64,000 bases of DNA, taken from NCBI RefSeq assembly GCF_025420485.1, contig NZ_JAOEFD010000008.1:51858-115857 (forward strand), read 5' to 3'. The notes under the pieces are model-generated. The model saw nothing but the letters and a program-made list of their open reading frames with translations. It did no database searches and had not been told where the DNA came from. Of the stretch, positions 44,577 through 52,934 are shown piece by piece. Both the position numbers and the translations under genes were made by a program. Source of the stretch: Nesterenkonia marinintestina (lineage in GTDB: Bacteria; Actinomycetota; Actinomycetes; Actinomycetales; Micrococcaceae). Position 1 is the first letter of the stretch, and each line of letters starts with the position of its first letter.

Positions 44577-45959
44577 ATGGCACTCTCTCAGAAGCTCTCC
44601 CAGAAGCCTCGCATCCTCGTCGTCGGAGGCGGCTACGTCGGCCTCACCGTCGCCCGACAGCTCCAGAAGAAGGTCAAGGCGGCCGGCGGAGTGGTCACCG
44701 TGGTGGACCCGCTTCCGTACATGACCTACCAGCCGTTCCTGCCTGAGGTCGTCGGCGGCCACATCGAGGCCCGCCACGCGGTGGTCAACCACCGCGAGCA
44801 CCTGAGGGACACCGAGCTGCTCAACGGGTCGCTCGTCTCGGTCGACCACGAGGCGCGGACCGCCACGGTCGAGCTCGAAGGCGGAGGCACCGCGGAGGTG
44901 CCGTACAAGGAGATCGTCATGGGCGCCGGGGCGACGACCCGCACCTTCCCCATCGAGGGACTCGGCGATCAGGGCATCGGCCTGAAGACCATCGAAGAGG
45001 CCGTGTACGTGCGCAACCGCATCCTGGAGCGGATCGAAGCGGCCTCGATGATGACCGACGAGACCGCCAAGGCCCGGGCCCTGACCTTCACCGTGGTCGG
45101 CGGAGGGTTCGCCGGCATCGAGTGCATCGCCGAGATGGAGGACATCATCCGCGGCGCGGTGGACGCCAACCCGCGCCTGAGCCAGTCCGACGTGCGCATC
45201 GTGATGGTCGAGGCCATGGGGCGGGTCATGCCCGAGGTCACCGAGGATCAGGCCGAGGGCGTCGTCGAGCACCTGCGCGGCCGCGGGATCGAGGTGCTGC
45301 TCAACACCTCCCTCGGATCCGCGGTGGGAGGAGACCTCCAGCTCATCAGCATGGCCGACAAGTCCGAGGCCGACCGCTTCGGCTGCGACACCCTGGTGTG
45401 GACCGCCGGAGTGGCCGCGAACTCCGTGGCGAAGTCGACCGGCTTCCCGATCGACGATCGCGGCCGCATCAAGGTCGCCGCCACCCTGCAGATCGTGGGC
45501 GAGGACGGCGACGTGATCGAGGGTGCCTGGGCCGCCGGAGACGTGGCCGCGGTGCCGGACCTCACCGGTGCCGGTCCGGGCGGCTTCTGCGTGCCGAACG
45601 CTCAGCACGCGCTGCGTCAGGCCAAGCAGCTGGCACAGAACCTCACGGCCGTGCGCTTCGGCCAGGGTCAGGTGGACGAGTACCGCCACGAGTCCCTCGG
45701 CGCCGTGGCCGGCCTGGGCATGTTCCAGGGCGTCGGCAACCCCAAGGGGGTCAAGCTGGCAGGCCTGCCGGCATGGCTGGCCCACCGCGGGTACCACGGC
45801 ATGGCGATCCCGAGCGTTGAGCGCTCCGTCCGCATCGCGACCGGGTGGGTCAATGAGCTGATCTTCGGCCGCGACTTCACCCCGCTGCGTGACCTGGAGA
45901 ACCCGCGCGAGGCCTTCGAGCGGGCCGCGGGGAAGAAGAAGGACGAGGTCAAGGCCTGA
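44577..45959 (+). CDS. ndh: type II NADH dehydrogenase
   Basis: A 460-residue non-proton-pumping NADH:quinone oxidoreductase attached to the membrane. The FAD motif RILVVGGGYVGLTVARQL, the NADH motif FTVVGGGFAGIECIAEM and the second FAD segment GAWAAGDVAAVPDLTG are in order, followed by the quinone-site region CVPNAQHALRQAKQLAQN. I chose ATG 44577 over an ATG nine bases earlier because the latter lies inside the -10 box. It feeds electrons to the respiratory chain alongside SdhCDAB. Confidence 0.94.
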   Translation: MALSQKLSQKPRILVVGGGYVGLTVARQLQKKVKAAGGVVTVVDPLPYMTYQPFLPEVVGGHIEARHAVVNHREHLRDTELLNGSLVSVDHEARTATVELEGGGTAEVPYKEIVMGAGATTRTFPIEGLGDQGIGLKTIEEAVYVRNRILERIEAASMMTDETAKARALTFTVVGGGFAGIECIAEMEDIIRGAVDANPRLSQSDVRIVMVEAMGRVMPEVTEDQAEGVVEHLRGRGIEVLLNTSLGSAVGGDLQLISMADKSEADRFGCDTLVWTAGVAANSVAKSTGFPIDDRGRIKVAATLQIVGEDGDVIEGAWAAGDVAAVPDLTGAGPGGFCVPNAQHALRQAKQLAQNLTAVRFGQGQVDEYRHESLGAVAGLGMFQGVGNPKGVKLAGLPAWLAHRGYHGMAIPSVERSVRIATGWVNELIFGRDFTPLRDLENPREAFERAAGKKKDEVKA

Positions 45960-46013
45960 CCCGTCGATGATTCGCCGATGACCCGTCATCGATGACCCGC
46001 CGATGACCTGGTC

Positions 46014-46041
46014 GGCCCGCACCTGGCAACGGGTGCGGGCC
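46014..46041 (+). terminator. ndh terminator hairpin
   Basis: GGCCCGCACC (46014-46023) and GGTGCGGGCC (46032-46041) form a perfect 10-bp stem. Preceded by repeats of CGATGA(C/T). Confidence 0.7.
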
Positions 46042-46068
46042 GAGGTCGTCCTCCGGATCGTCGCACCG

Positions 46069-46142
46069 GCCCCCATAGCCCAACCGGCAGAGGCAGCCGA
46101 CTTAAAATCGGTCCAGTCTGGGTTCGAATCCCAGTGGGGGCA
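46069..46142 (+). tRNA. tRNA with anticodon UAA, Leu by codon, short variable loop
   Basis: A complete cloverleaf of 74 nt. The acceptor GCCCCCA (46069-46075) pairs with TGGGGGC (46135-46141), with discriminator A and no encoded CCA. The anticodon arm is GCCGA-CTTAAAA-TCGGT with anticodon TAA at 46103-46105. The T arm is CTGGG-TTCGAAT-CCCAG. The variable loop is only five bases (CCAGT), whereas bacterial leucine tRNAs normally carry a long variable arm. By anticodon it reads UUA (Leu). The odd architecture is discussed in the findings. Confidence 0.9.
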
Positions 46143-46217
46143 CCCCTCCGACACGACCCGACGTTCGCTCGGGGGCGAAACCCCGCCGTCGTGTTCGGCC
46201 CTGACCTGACCGGTGGG

Positions 46218-46223
46218 TACACT
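46218..46223 (+). promoter_or_regulatory. -10 box for the Bax inhibitor-1 gene
   Basis: TACACT with a TTCGGC element 17 bp upstream; leader about 110 nt to ATG 46340. Confidence 0.45.
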
Positions 46224-46339
46224 GGAGCAAGGCGCAGAGTCTCTTCCGGAGCCGCCGCCCCCGCGCGGAGGCCTCCCGGGTCGGAACTGCTGTGCAGGTC
46301 TGAGACCGCAACCGGCAACTGAGGAGAACGGCCCGAGAC

Positions 46340-47251
46340 ATGTCCAACCCGATCTTCAACACGCAGGCCTTCCCGGACCAGTTCGACGAGAAGAAGCGGC
46401 AGCGCAGCTTCACGCTGAACGGTCAGGGACAGGTCACCGAGAACACCCAGTACCCCTCGCAGGGGCAGACCTACGCCCAGCAGCACGGTATGCCCGGCCG
46501 ACAGTCCGGGCAGGACGAGCTGAACCAGATGTACGGCCAGGCCTCGCCCTCCGGCGAGGACATGGGTCGGATGACCTTCGACGACGTCATCCGCAAGACC
46601 CTCATCAGCTTCGTGGTGGTCATGCTCGGTGCCGGCGTCTCAGTCACCGCCGGCGTGGCCGCGTCCGGCCTGCTGTTCCCGCTGATGCTGGTCGGCATCT
46701 TCGGCGGTCTGATCCTCGGACTGGTCAACGCCTTCAAGCGCGAGCCGAACGTGGCCCTGATCCTGGCCTACAGCCTGACCCAGGGGCTGTTCATCGGCGC
46801 CTTCTCGTTCATCCTGGAGATGCGGTTCCCCGGGATCGTGGTACAGGCCGTGGTCGCCACGCTGATCGTCTTCGGCACCATCCTGGCGCTGTTCAAGTCC
46901 GGCAAGGTCCGGGCCAGCCCGAAGCTGACCAAGATGTTCATGGTGGCCGCGACCGCCTACCTGATCTTCTGCTTGGTGAACCTCGGTTTCATGCTGCTCG
47001 GCGGCACCAGCTCCATGTTCGGCCTGCGCACCGAGTTCAGCCCGTGGATCGGCCTGGCCATCGGTGCCCTGGCCGTCCTGCTGGCCACCTACTCGCTGAT
47101 CATGGACTTCACCAACATCGACGAGGGTGTGAAGGCCGGCGTCGCCCAGCGCTACGGCTGGTCGGCCGCCTTCGGTCTGACGGTCTCCATCGTCTGGCTC
47201 TACATCGAGATCCTGCGCATCATCGCCATCGTCCGATCCATGGCGGACTGA
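46340..47251 (+). CDS. Bax inhibitor-1/YccA family membrane protein
   Basis: A 303-residue membrane protein. A soluble N-terminus of about 85 residues rich in Gln, Gly, Tyr and Met precedes seven helices. MTFDDVIRKTLISFVVVM starts the core and NVALILAYSLTQGLFIGAFSF is a landmark of the family, with an acidic residue pair in the last helices. Members act as calcium leak channels or protease modulators (YccA binds FtsH). The role here is open. A strong hairpin follows. Confidence 0.9.
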   Translation: MSNPIFNTQAFPDQFDEKKRQRSFTLNGQGQVTENTQYPSQGQTYAQQHGMPGRQSGQDELNQMYGQASPSGEDMGRMTFDDVIRKTLISFVVVMLGAGVSVTAGVAASGLLFPLMLVGIFGGLILGLVNAFKREPNVALILAYSLTQGLFIGAFSFILEMRFPGIVVQAVVATLIVFGTILALFKSGKVRASPKLTKMFMVAATAYLIFCLVNLGFMLLGGTSSMFGLRTEFSPWIGLAIGALAVLLATYSLIMDFTNIDEGVKAGVAQRYGWSAAFGLTVSIVWLYIEILRIIAIVRSMAD

Positions 47252-47283
47252 CGGAGGCCGAGCCCACACCACCGATCGCTGCA

Positions 47284-47326
47284 GCGGGTCCGCACGAACC
47301 GAACGGGGTTCGTCGCGGGCCCGTTT
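47284..47326 (+). terminator. terminator hairpin with short T-run
   Basis: A two-part stem: GCGGGTCCGC...CGAACC paired with GGTTCG...GCGGGCCCG, followed by TTT. It ends the Bax inhibitor-1 transcript. Confidence 0.75.
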
Positions 47327-47380
47327 CAGTCGGAACGGACCCCGACGGACGAGTCACAGACCGCGACTCACACACTGTGT

Positions 47381-47386
47381 CAGGAT
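47381..47386 (+). promoter_or_regulatory. -10-like box of AI-2E gene
   Basis: CAGGAT, 7 nt before ATG 47394, same spacing as the other leaderless starts though the first base deviates. Confidence 0.4.
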
Positions 47387-47393
47387 GGACCGC

Positions 47394-48932
47394 ATGACAG
47401 CTGAGCACGAGCAGCCCGGCGCATCGAACACCCTCGGTGCGACGGCGACGAAGGAGCCCGAGACGGGCTCCGGCTGGGCCCATGCGGTGCGCGACGAGCG
47501 GGACCACGCCGTCCCCCGCCGGGAGCGGATGTCTGAGGAGCAGCGCATCCAGGAGGACATCCCCTGGGGTGTGCGCATCGCCGCCTCGTGGTCCTGGCGG
47601 GTGCTGATCATCCTCGCCTTCACCGGTGTGATGATCTGGCTGCTCTCCTACGTCTCCCTGGTCATCATCTCCCTGCTCATTGCAGCCCTGCTGGCCACGC
47701 TCATGCGTCCGGTCCACAACTTCTTCCGGAAGCTGAAGTTCCCTGCGATCCTCGCGTCGTTGAGCTCAATCGTCGTGCTCGTCGGCTTCGTCGTCGGGCT
47801 GCTCTACCTGGTGGGACAGGAGATCATCCAGGGCTTCGCCGAGATGGCCGACCAGGTGACCCGAGGGCTGCTGGACCTGCTCGGACAGGCCGAGGACGTC
47901 GCGGCCGGATTCGGCGTCGACCTCTCGCAGGACCAGGTCACCTCGTGGCTGAGCGACCTGCAGTCGACCATCCAGGATCACTCGGACACCATCCTCGGCG
48001 GGGCGATGACGATCGGCACCACCGCCGGAAACATCATCACCGGTCTGATCCTGGCGCTGTTCACCCTGATCTTCTTCCTCTCCGACGGTCGTCGGATGTG
48101 GGACTTCTCCGTGAACTTCGTGCCGCGCAAGCACCGCCCCGCCGTCCACGGAGCCGGTCGCCGCGGGTGGGCGGCACTCAGCACCTACGTCCGCGTCCAG
48201 GTCTTCGTGGCCGCCGTCGACGCCGTCGGCATCGGCATCGGGGCGGCGATCCTGGGCGTGCCGCTCGCCCTGCCGGTGGCCGTGCTGGTCTTCCTGGGCG
48301 CCTTCATCCCGATCATCGGTGCCGTGCTGACCGGAGCCATCGCCGTGCTGCTGGCGCTGGTGGCCAACGGACTGGTCAACGCGCTGCTGATGCTCGGCGT
48401 GGTGCTGCTGGTCCAGCAGTTGGAGTCCAACGTCCTGCAGCCCATCGTGATGGGGAAGGCCGTCAACATCCACCCGTTGGCCGTGGTGCTCGCGGTGACC
48501 GGCGGCACCCTGCTGCTGGGCATCGTCGGCGCACTGTTCGCCGTGCCGGTGCTGGCCTTCCTGAATCGGGCGGTGCGCTATGTGGCCAACGAGGAGTGGC
48601 GCCGGGACGACGAAGCCGTCGAGATGGACAGACGGCTCCAGGAGGAGGGCGCCATCCAGGAGGTCGAACAGGCCGAGCTGGAGGCCGAGGAGCTCGAGAA
48701 GCTCGCCGGACTGAAGAGCCGCATCAAGGCCTCGGTGCCCAGCCTGACGGCGGGGTTCAACCCCCACCGCGGCCACCACGACCACCACGGCGGCCAGGAG
48801 CTCACCGGACACCATCGGGGGAAGAGGGGCTCAGCCGTCGACGAGGAGCACCGTCGGGACGACGACCGGAGCGGCGGCCACGCCGCCGACTCCGGCCCCG
48901 AGTCGGAGCGAGGCGACCACGAAGGACGATGA
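47394..48932 (+). CDS. AI-2E family transporter (PerM/TqsA-like)
   Basis: A 512-residue membrane protein with about eight helices: two near residues 65-105, one near 125, and the C-terminal set from 200 to 385. The family pattern VQVFVAAVDAVGIGIGAAILG and the PLALPVAVLVFLGAFIPIIG region are clear, then QQLESNVLQPIVMGKAVNIHP. Both termini are long and charged. The C-terminus is rich in His, Gly, Asp and Arg (HRGHHDHHGG), possibly metal binding. Members export autoinducer-2 or act as Na/H antiporters; the substrate here is unknown. ilvA begins 1 bp after the stop. Confidence 0.85.
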   Translation: MTAEHEQPGASNTLGATATKEPETGSGWAHAVRDERDHAVPRRERMSEEQRIQEDIPWGVRIAASWSWRVLIILAFTGVMIWLLSYVSLVIISLLIAALLATLMRPVHNFFRKLKFPAILASLSSIVVLVGFVVGLLYLVGQEIIQGFAEMADQVTRGLLDLLGQAEDVAAGFGVDLSQDQVTSWLSDLQSTIQDHSDTILGGAMTIGTTAGNIITGLILALFTLIFFLSDGRRMWDFSVNFVPRKHRPAVHGAGRRGWAALSTYVRVQVFVAAVDAVGIGIGAAILGVPLALPVAVLVFLGAFIPIIGAVLTGAIAVLLALVANGLVNALLMLGVVLLVQQLESNVLQPIVMGKAVNIHPLAVVLAVTGGTLLLGIVGALFAVPVLAFLNRAVRYVANEEWRRDDEAVEMDRRLQEEGAIQEVEQAELEAEELEKLAGLKSRIKASVPSLTAGFNPHRGHHDHHGGQELTGHHRGKRGSAVDEEHRRDDDRSGGHAADSGPESERGDHEGR

Positions 48933-48933
48933 C

Positions 48934-50226
48934 ATGACCCAGCAGCCTGCCGCCGCGACCCCACTGACGACCCAGGAGCGACCGGGGGAGGAGCTCACCG
49001 TCCGACTGCAGGACGTCGAGGTCGCCGCCCGCATGCTCGACGGGGTCATCGTGCGCACGCCCCTGGAGCACTCCCGGGCGCTGGGGCGGATGACCGGTGC
49101 CACGGTCCACCTCAAGTGCGAGAACCTGCAGCGTGCCGGCTCCTTCAAGGTCCGCGGCGCATACGTGCGGATGGCGCGTCTGACGCAGGCGCAGAAGGAC
49201 CGAGGCGTGGTCGCGGCCTCGGCGGGCAACCATGCTCAGGGAGTGGCGCTGGCCGCGAAGAAGCTGGGGATCGGGGCGACCATCTACATGCCCCGCGGAG
49301 TGGCTCTGCCCAAGCTCGCGGCCACCCGGGACCACGGTGCCGAAGTCGTCCTCCACGGGTCCAACGTCGATGAGGCGCTGGCCGAGGCCGAGCGCTTCGC
49401 CGCCGAGACCGGTGCCGTGTTCATCCACCCGTTCAACAATGAGGACGTCGTCGCCGGCCAGGGAACCATCGGACTGGAGATCCTGGACCAGCAGCCCGAC
49501 GTGGACACCGTGATCACCAGCATCGGCGGAGGCGGCCTGCTGGCGGGGACTGCGGTGGCCATCAAGCAGGAGGCCGCCCGGCGGGGTCAGAAGGTCCGAG
49601 TCATCGGCGTGCAGGCGGCCAACGCCGCTGCCTACCCGCCGTCGCTGGCCGCCGACGCCGTGGTGCCGCTCAAGGGGGTGCGCACCATCGCCGACGGTAT
49701 CGCCGTGGGCCGCCCGGGACAGATCCCCTTCGACATCATCCGTGAGCTGGTCGACGACGTCGTCACCGTCAGTGAGGACTCCATCGCCCAGGCGCTGATC
49801 TTCCTGATGGAGCGCTCGAAGATGGTGGTCGAGCCGGCCGGCGCGGTCTCGGTGGCCGCGCTCCTGGAGGGCAAGCTGAAGGAGCTGGGCATCGACGCCC
49901 GCTCGGTGGTCGCGGTGCTCTCCGGCGGGAACATCGACCCGATGCTCATGCTCAAGGTCATCCAGCGCGGACTCTCCGCGGCGGACCGCTTCCTGACCGT
50001 GAAGCTCATGCTCAAGGACCGTGCCGGTGAGCTGGCGACGATCTCGAAGATCATCTCCGACGCCGACGCCAACGTCACCGGGGTGGACCACTCGCGGATC
50101 GGCGGCGCGCTGTCGATGGGCGATGTGTCGATCACCATCAACATGGAGACCAAGGGCACCGAGCACTCCCACCAGGTGCTCGACGACCTGCGCCACCAGG
50201 GCTACGAGCCCATCGTCATGAACTGA
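48934..50226 (+). CDS. ilvA: threonine ammonia-lyase
   Basis: A 430-residue PLP enzyme converting threonine to 2-oxobutyrate. The PLP lysine is in ENLQRAGSFKVRGAY, the glycine loop SIGGGGLLAG, and VAVLSGGNIDP follows. A single C-terminal ACT domain (LTVKLMLKDRAGELATISKI) marks the short, catabolic-like form found in actinobacteria. It may serve isoleucine synthesis or threonine breakdown. ATG 48934 is almost fused to the end of the AI-2E gene. Confidence 0.94.
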   Translation: MTQQPAAATPLTTQERPGEELTVRLQDVEVAARMLDGVIVRTPLEHSRALGRMTGATVHLKCENLQRAGSFKVRGAYVRMARLTQAQKDRGVVAASAGNHAQGVALAAKKLGIGATIYMPRGVALPKLAATRDHGAEVVLHGSNVDEALAEAERFAAETGAVFIHPFNNEDVVAGQGTIGLEILDQQPDVDTVITSIGGGGLLAGTAVAIKQEAARRGQKVRVIGVQAANAAAYPPSLAADAVVPLKGVRTIADGIAVGRPGQIPFDIIRELVDDVVTVSEDSIAQALIFLMERSKMVVEPAGAVSVAALLEGKLKELGIDARSVVAVLSGGNIDPMLMLKVIQRGLSAADRFLTVKLMLKDRAGELATISKIISDADANVTGVDHSRIGGALSMGDVSITINMETKGTEHSHQVLDDLRHQGYEPIVMN

Positions 50227-50248
50227 GGGCCCGCTCAGCTCGCGCGGG

Positions 50249-50752
50249 TCAGCCGGAGAACGGCTCCGCGGCGACGATCTCCACCGGGATGTCCTTGCCG
50301 TTGGGTGCGGCGTAGGAGATCTCGTCGCCGACCTTGTGGCCGTTGATCGCCTCACCGATGGGGGAGCGCAGCGAGTAGACGTCGAGGTCCGAGTCCCCGG
50401 CGATCTCGCGGTTGCCGAAGAGGAACGTCATCTTCTGCCCCGCGATCTTCGCGGTGACCATCATGCCGGGCTCGACGATGCCGTCGTCGGCCGGGGCGTC
50501 GCCCACGTAGGCGTGCTCGAGCAGGTCGGAGAGGTAGCGGATGCGGGCCTCCGCCTTGCCCTGCTCCTCCTTGGCCGCGTGGTAGCCGCCGTTCTCCTTG
50601 AGGTCGCCCTCCTCGCGGGCCGCCTCGATGCGATCGACGATCTCCTGGCGACCCGGGCCGCTGAGGTGGTCCAGCTCGGCCTTGAGCCGGTCATAGGCCT
50701 CCTGGGTCAGCCACTGTGCGTTCTCGTCGGTCTCGTGAGCGTTGGTCGCCAC
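50249..50752 (-). CDS. greA: transcription elongation factor GreA
   Basis: A 167-residue factor that rescues stalled RNA polymerase by stimulating transcript cleavage. An N-terminal coiled coil (LTQEAYDRLKAELDHLSG onward) and the C-terminal FKBP-like domain ending in SPIGEAINGHKVGDEISY are intact. The acidic tip residues are in EGDLKENGGY. I chose GTG 50752 because GAGGAGAG lies upstream; longer frames run into the leader. Transcription starts about 100 nt upstream and passes a terminator-like hairpin (see 50780). Confidence 0.95.
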   Translation of the reverse strand: MATNAHETDENAQWLTQEAYDRLKAELDHLSGPGRQEIVDRIEAAREEGDLKENGGYHAAKEEQGKAEARIRYLSDLLEHAYVGDAPADDGIVEPGMMVTAKIAGQKMTFLFGNREIAGDSDLDVYSLRSPIGEAINGHKVGDEISYAAPNGKDIPVEIVAAEPFSG

Positions 50753-50779
50753 TGTCGTCTCTCCTCGTCCGGTACATGC

Positions 50780-50806
50780 AAAAAGACCCCGCCTCACGAG
50801 CGGGTC
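50780..50806 (-). terminator. intrinsic terminator inside greA leader
   Basis: On the minus strand GACCCGC, TCGTGAG and GCGGGGTC (one bulge) are followed by TTTTT, about 27 nt before the greA GTG. It is one of very few hairpins here with a T-run of five. The 3' arm GGCGGGGT can instead pair with ACCCCGCC at 50844-50837 earlier in the leader. Confidence 0.75.
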
Positions 50807-50858
50807 GACTGCCGGGTCACGCCCGAGCCGTCCCAGGGCGGGGTGGTGATGCGTCCCC

Positions 50859-50887
50859 AGCATAGTTGCTCCAGCGACTCACCTCAA
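50859..50887 (-). promoter_or_regulatory. greA promoter
   Basis: TTGAGG (50887-50882), a 17-bp spacer and TATGCT (50864-50859) on the minus strand, the clearest housekeeping-type promoter in the window. Start near 50852. Confidence 0.75.
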
Positions 50888-50925
50888 CGCGCCCGCCGAG
50901 GAGGGCGCGGCGGCGTCGGTGCTCG

Positions 50926-51018
50926 TCAGAGCGTCATGACGAACGCGATCACGAACATGGCCAGCATGGCCAGCGCGATCGGGGCGCGCATCCGGTACAG
51001 CAGCGAGTCCCGCCTCAT
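50926..51018 (-). CDS. 30-residue membrane microprotein
   Basis: A tiny gene on the minus strand. Its ATG (51018) overlaps the DUF4307 stop by 4 bp (ATGA), and GGGAGG lies 7 nt upstream. The product starts MRRDSLLYRMRAPIA and ends with a single hydrophobic stretch (ALAMLAMFVIAFVMTL), basic inside and hydrophobic outside, as expected of a small membrane protein. The coupling to DUF4307, strong ribosome site and clean membrane topology argue that it is real. No known family. Confidence 0.65.
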   Translation of the reverse strand: MRRDSLLYRMRAPIALAMLAMFVIAFVMTL

Positions 51019-51443
51019 GCGTCGACCTCCCAGCAGCGGTCGACGATTCCGGTCACGGCCCGGTACTCGGTGCGCAGGTCGGTCTCGAAGTACCGGCTGC
51101 GGTCCTCCGCGGAGCTGCCCTCCTCGTCCGGGCCGATGGTGACGATGGTGGCGCCCACCACCGCGTAGGAGGAGTCCAGGGCATGCAGCATGCACTGTGC
51201 GGTGACGTCGAAGTCCTTGCTGACTTCGTAGTCCACCGTCATCTGGGTGTCGGAATGGATGGTGTATCCGACATCCTTGTAGGTGAGCTGTCCGACGGCG
51301 TTGCCGATCGCGAAGTACACGGCCGCGGCGACCGCCGCCGCCAGGGCACCGATGATCAGCCAGCGGCGCGTCCGCGGGCTCAGCCCCGAACGGGCCGAGC
51401 CGTAGCGCCCGGCGAGGGTGTCCTGGGAGGGCGAATCGGTCAT
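51015..51443 (-). CDS. DUF4307 membrane protein
   Basis: A 142-residue protein with one helix near residue 27-47 (WLIIGALAAAVAAAVYFAIG) and an exported domain of about 90 residues. The segment YTIHSDTQMTVDYEVSKDFDVTAQC fits DUF4307, found next to mca and greA across actinobacteria. Two Cys (TAQC and RCWEV) could form a disulfide. Function unknown. A TAGAAT box 7 nt before the ATG makes it leaderless. Confidence 0.88.
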   Translation of the reverse strand: MTDSPSQDTLAGRYGSARSGLSPRTRRWLIIGALAAAVAAAVYFAIGNAVGQLTYKDVGYTIHSDTQMTVDYEVSKDFDVTAQCMLHALDSSYAVVGATIVTIGPDEEGSSAEDRSRYFETDLRTEYRAVTGIVDRCWEVDA

Positions 51444-51450
51444 CGCGACT

Positions 51451-51456
51451 ATTCTA
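51451..51456 (-). promoter_or_regulatory. -10 box of leaderless DUF4307 operon
   Basis: TAGAAT on the minus strand, 7 nt before the ATG at 51443. Confidence 0.6.
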
Positions 51457-51517
51457 GGTCCTCAGACCTGCCGTCCGGACATACCCGTCCGCCGATGACC
51501 TGATCGGAGAGAGCCCA

Positions 51518-52447
51518 GTGACCTCGAGTCCTCAGATGACCGCGACGTCGGACGCCGACGTCCTCGACGTGCCGCCCTCGCAGGGGCTGCGTCTGCTCGC
51601 CGTCCACGCACATCCCGACGACGAGGCGTCCAAGGGCGCGGCGATGATGGCCGCCTACGCGGCGGCCGGCGCGCAGGTGATGGTGGCCACCGCGACCGGC
51701 GGCGAGGCCGGCGACCTGCTGAACCCCGCGGCCGAGTCCGCGCACAGCGACCGCGACCTGACCGGGCTGAGGAGGCTGGAGATGGCCGAGGCCGCCGAGG
51801 CCCTCGGCGTCGAACACGTGTGGCTGGGATTCGTCGACTCGGGGCTCCCCGACGGCGACCCCATGCCGCCGCTGCCCTTCGGCAGCTTCGCCACCCTGCC
51901 CGTGGAGCAGGCCGCCGCACCGCTGGTGCGGCTGATCCGGCGCTTCCGCCCGCACGTGGTCATCTCCTACGACGAGAACGGCGGATACCCGCACCCGGAC
52001 CACATCATGAGTCACCGGATCGCCGTCGAGGCCTGGGAGCGCTCCGGCGACGACACGTTCTACCCGGGCGCCGGTGAGCCGTGGACCCCGCTGAAGCTCT
52101 ACTACGACCGCGCGTTCAACCCTGCCCGGTTCCGCGCGATCCATGAGGCGCTGCTCGAGGCGGGGCTGGACTCGCCGTTCGGCGATCGGCTGAGGCGCTT
52201 CGAGGACGGAGACATGCCGTGGCGGGCCTCCCACGAGACGACGACCCAGGTGCCGATCGGCCGGTTCCTCGAGCACCGGGACCGTGCGCTGCGGGCGCAC
52301 CGCACCCAGGTCGACCCGGACGGCTTCTTCTTCGCCACGCCCAACGACTTCGTCCGCCGAGTCTGGCCCTACGACGACTACGTGCTCATCGACTCCAGGG
52401 TGGAGACCCGCACTCCGGAGGACGACCTGTTCGCCGGACTGCGCTGA
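51518..52447 (+). CDS. mca: mycothiol S-conjugate amidase
   Basis: A 309-residue zinc amidase that cleaves mycothiol conjugates of toxins so they can be exported as mercapturic acids. The zinc motif AVHAHPDDEASKG and the second ligand region YDENGGYPHPDHIMSHR match the MshB/Mca family. The C-terminal WPYDDYVLIDSRV fits Mca rather than MshB. GTG 51518 is the start. Its presence shows the organism makes mycothiol, an actinobacterial trait. Divergent from the DUF4307-microprotein genes. Confidence 0.92.
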   Translation: MTSSPQMTATSDADVLDVPPSQGLRLLAVHAHPDDEASKGAAMMAAYAAAGAQVMVATATGGEAGDLLNPAAESAHSDRDLTGLRRLEMAEAAEALGVEHVWLGFVDSGLPDGDPMPPLPFGSFATLPVEQAAAPLVRLIRRFRPHVVISYDENGGYPHPDHIMSHRIAVEAWERSGDDTFYPGAGEPWTPLKLYYDRAFNPARFRAIHEALLEAGLDSPFGDRLRRFEDGDMPWRASHETTTQVPIGRFLEHRDRALRAHRTQVDPDGFFFATPNDFVRRVWPYDDYVLIDSRVETRTPEDDLFAGLR

Positions 52448-52467
52448 TGAGCCGCCCCCGACCCGCG

Positions 52468-52473
52468 TAGACT
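52468..52473 (+). promoter_or_regulatory. -10 box
   Basis: TAGACT, leader about 30 nt to GTG 52512. Confidence 0.45.
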
Positions 52474-52511
52474 GGTCCGGCGACGAGAATCCCTGAGGCG
52501 AGAGACTCCCT

Positions 52512-52934
52512 GTGCATCTTCTTCCCGTACTGACCGACTGGTGGCCCGGAGGCGGCGGCCAGGACGAAGGTCCTGCCCTGCGCGAGGGGCTCGAGGAGTC
52601 CGACATCACCCCCGGCATCGAGGGGTTCCTCTTCACGGCACTGATCGTGGTGCTGCTGATCTTCATCGTGCGTGACATGATCCGGCGCATGCGTCGGATG
52701 AAGTACCGGGCGCAGATCGAAGCGGAGGCCGACGGGGACGAGCCGGAGTTCCCCGGTGAGGTGACCGCCGCGCAGATCAGCGAGTCGCAGCTGCGGGCCC
52801 GCGAGGCCGCCGCCGCCCAGCGCTTCGGGGCAGCCCCCGTCGCGGAAGAGGCGACGAGGCGGGACCCTGCCGCCGAGGCTGCGGAGTCGTCCGCACCCGA
52901 GGACCTCGAGGGCGGACGACCTCGGGAGCGATGA
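52512..52934 (+). CDS. single-helix membrane protein downstream of mca
   Basis: A 140-residue protein. One helix at about 38-55 (GFLFTALIVVLLIFIVRDMI) is followed by a basic stretch (RRMRRMKYR) and an acidic, Ala-rich cytoplasmic tail. Orientation would be N-out, C-in. No known domain. Overlaps the next gene by 4 bp (ATGA). Confidence 0.7.
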   Translation: MHLLPVLTDWWPGGGGQDEGPALREGLEESDITPGIEGFLFTALIVVLLIFIVRDMIRRMRRMKYRAQIEAEADGDEPEFPGEVTAAQISESQLRAREAAAAQRFGAAPVAEEATRRDPAAEAAESSAPEDLEGGRPRER

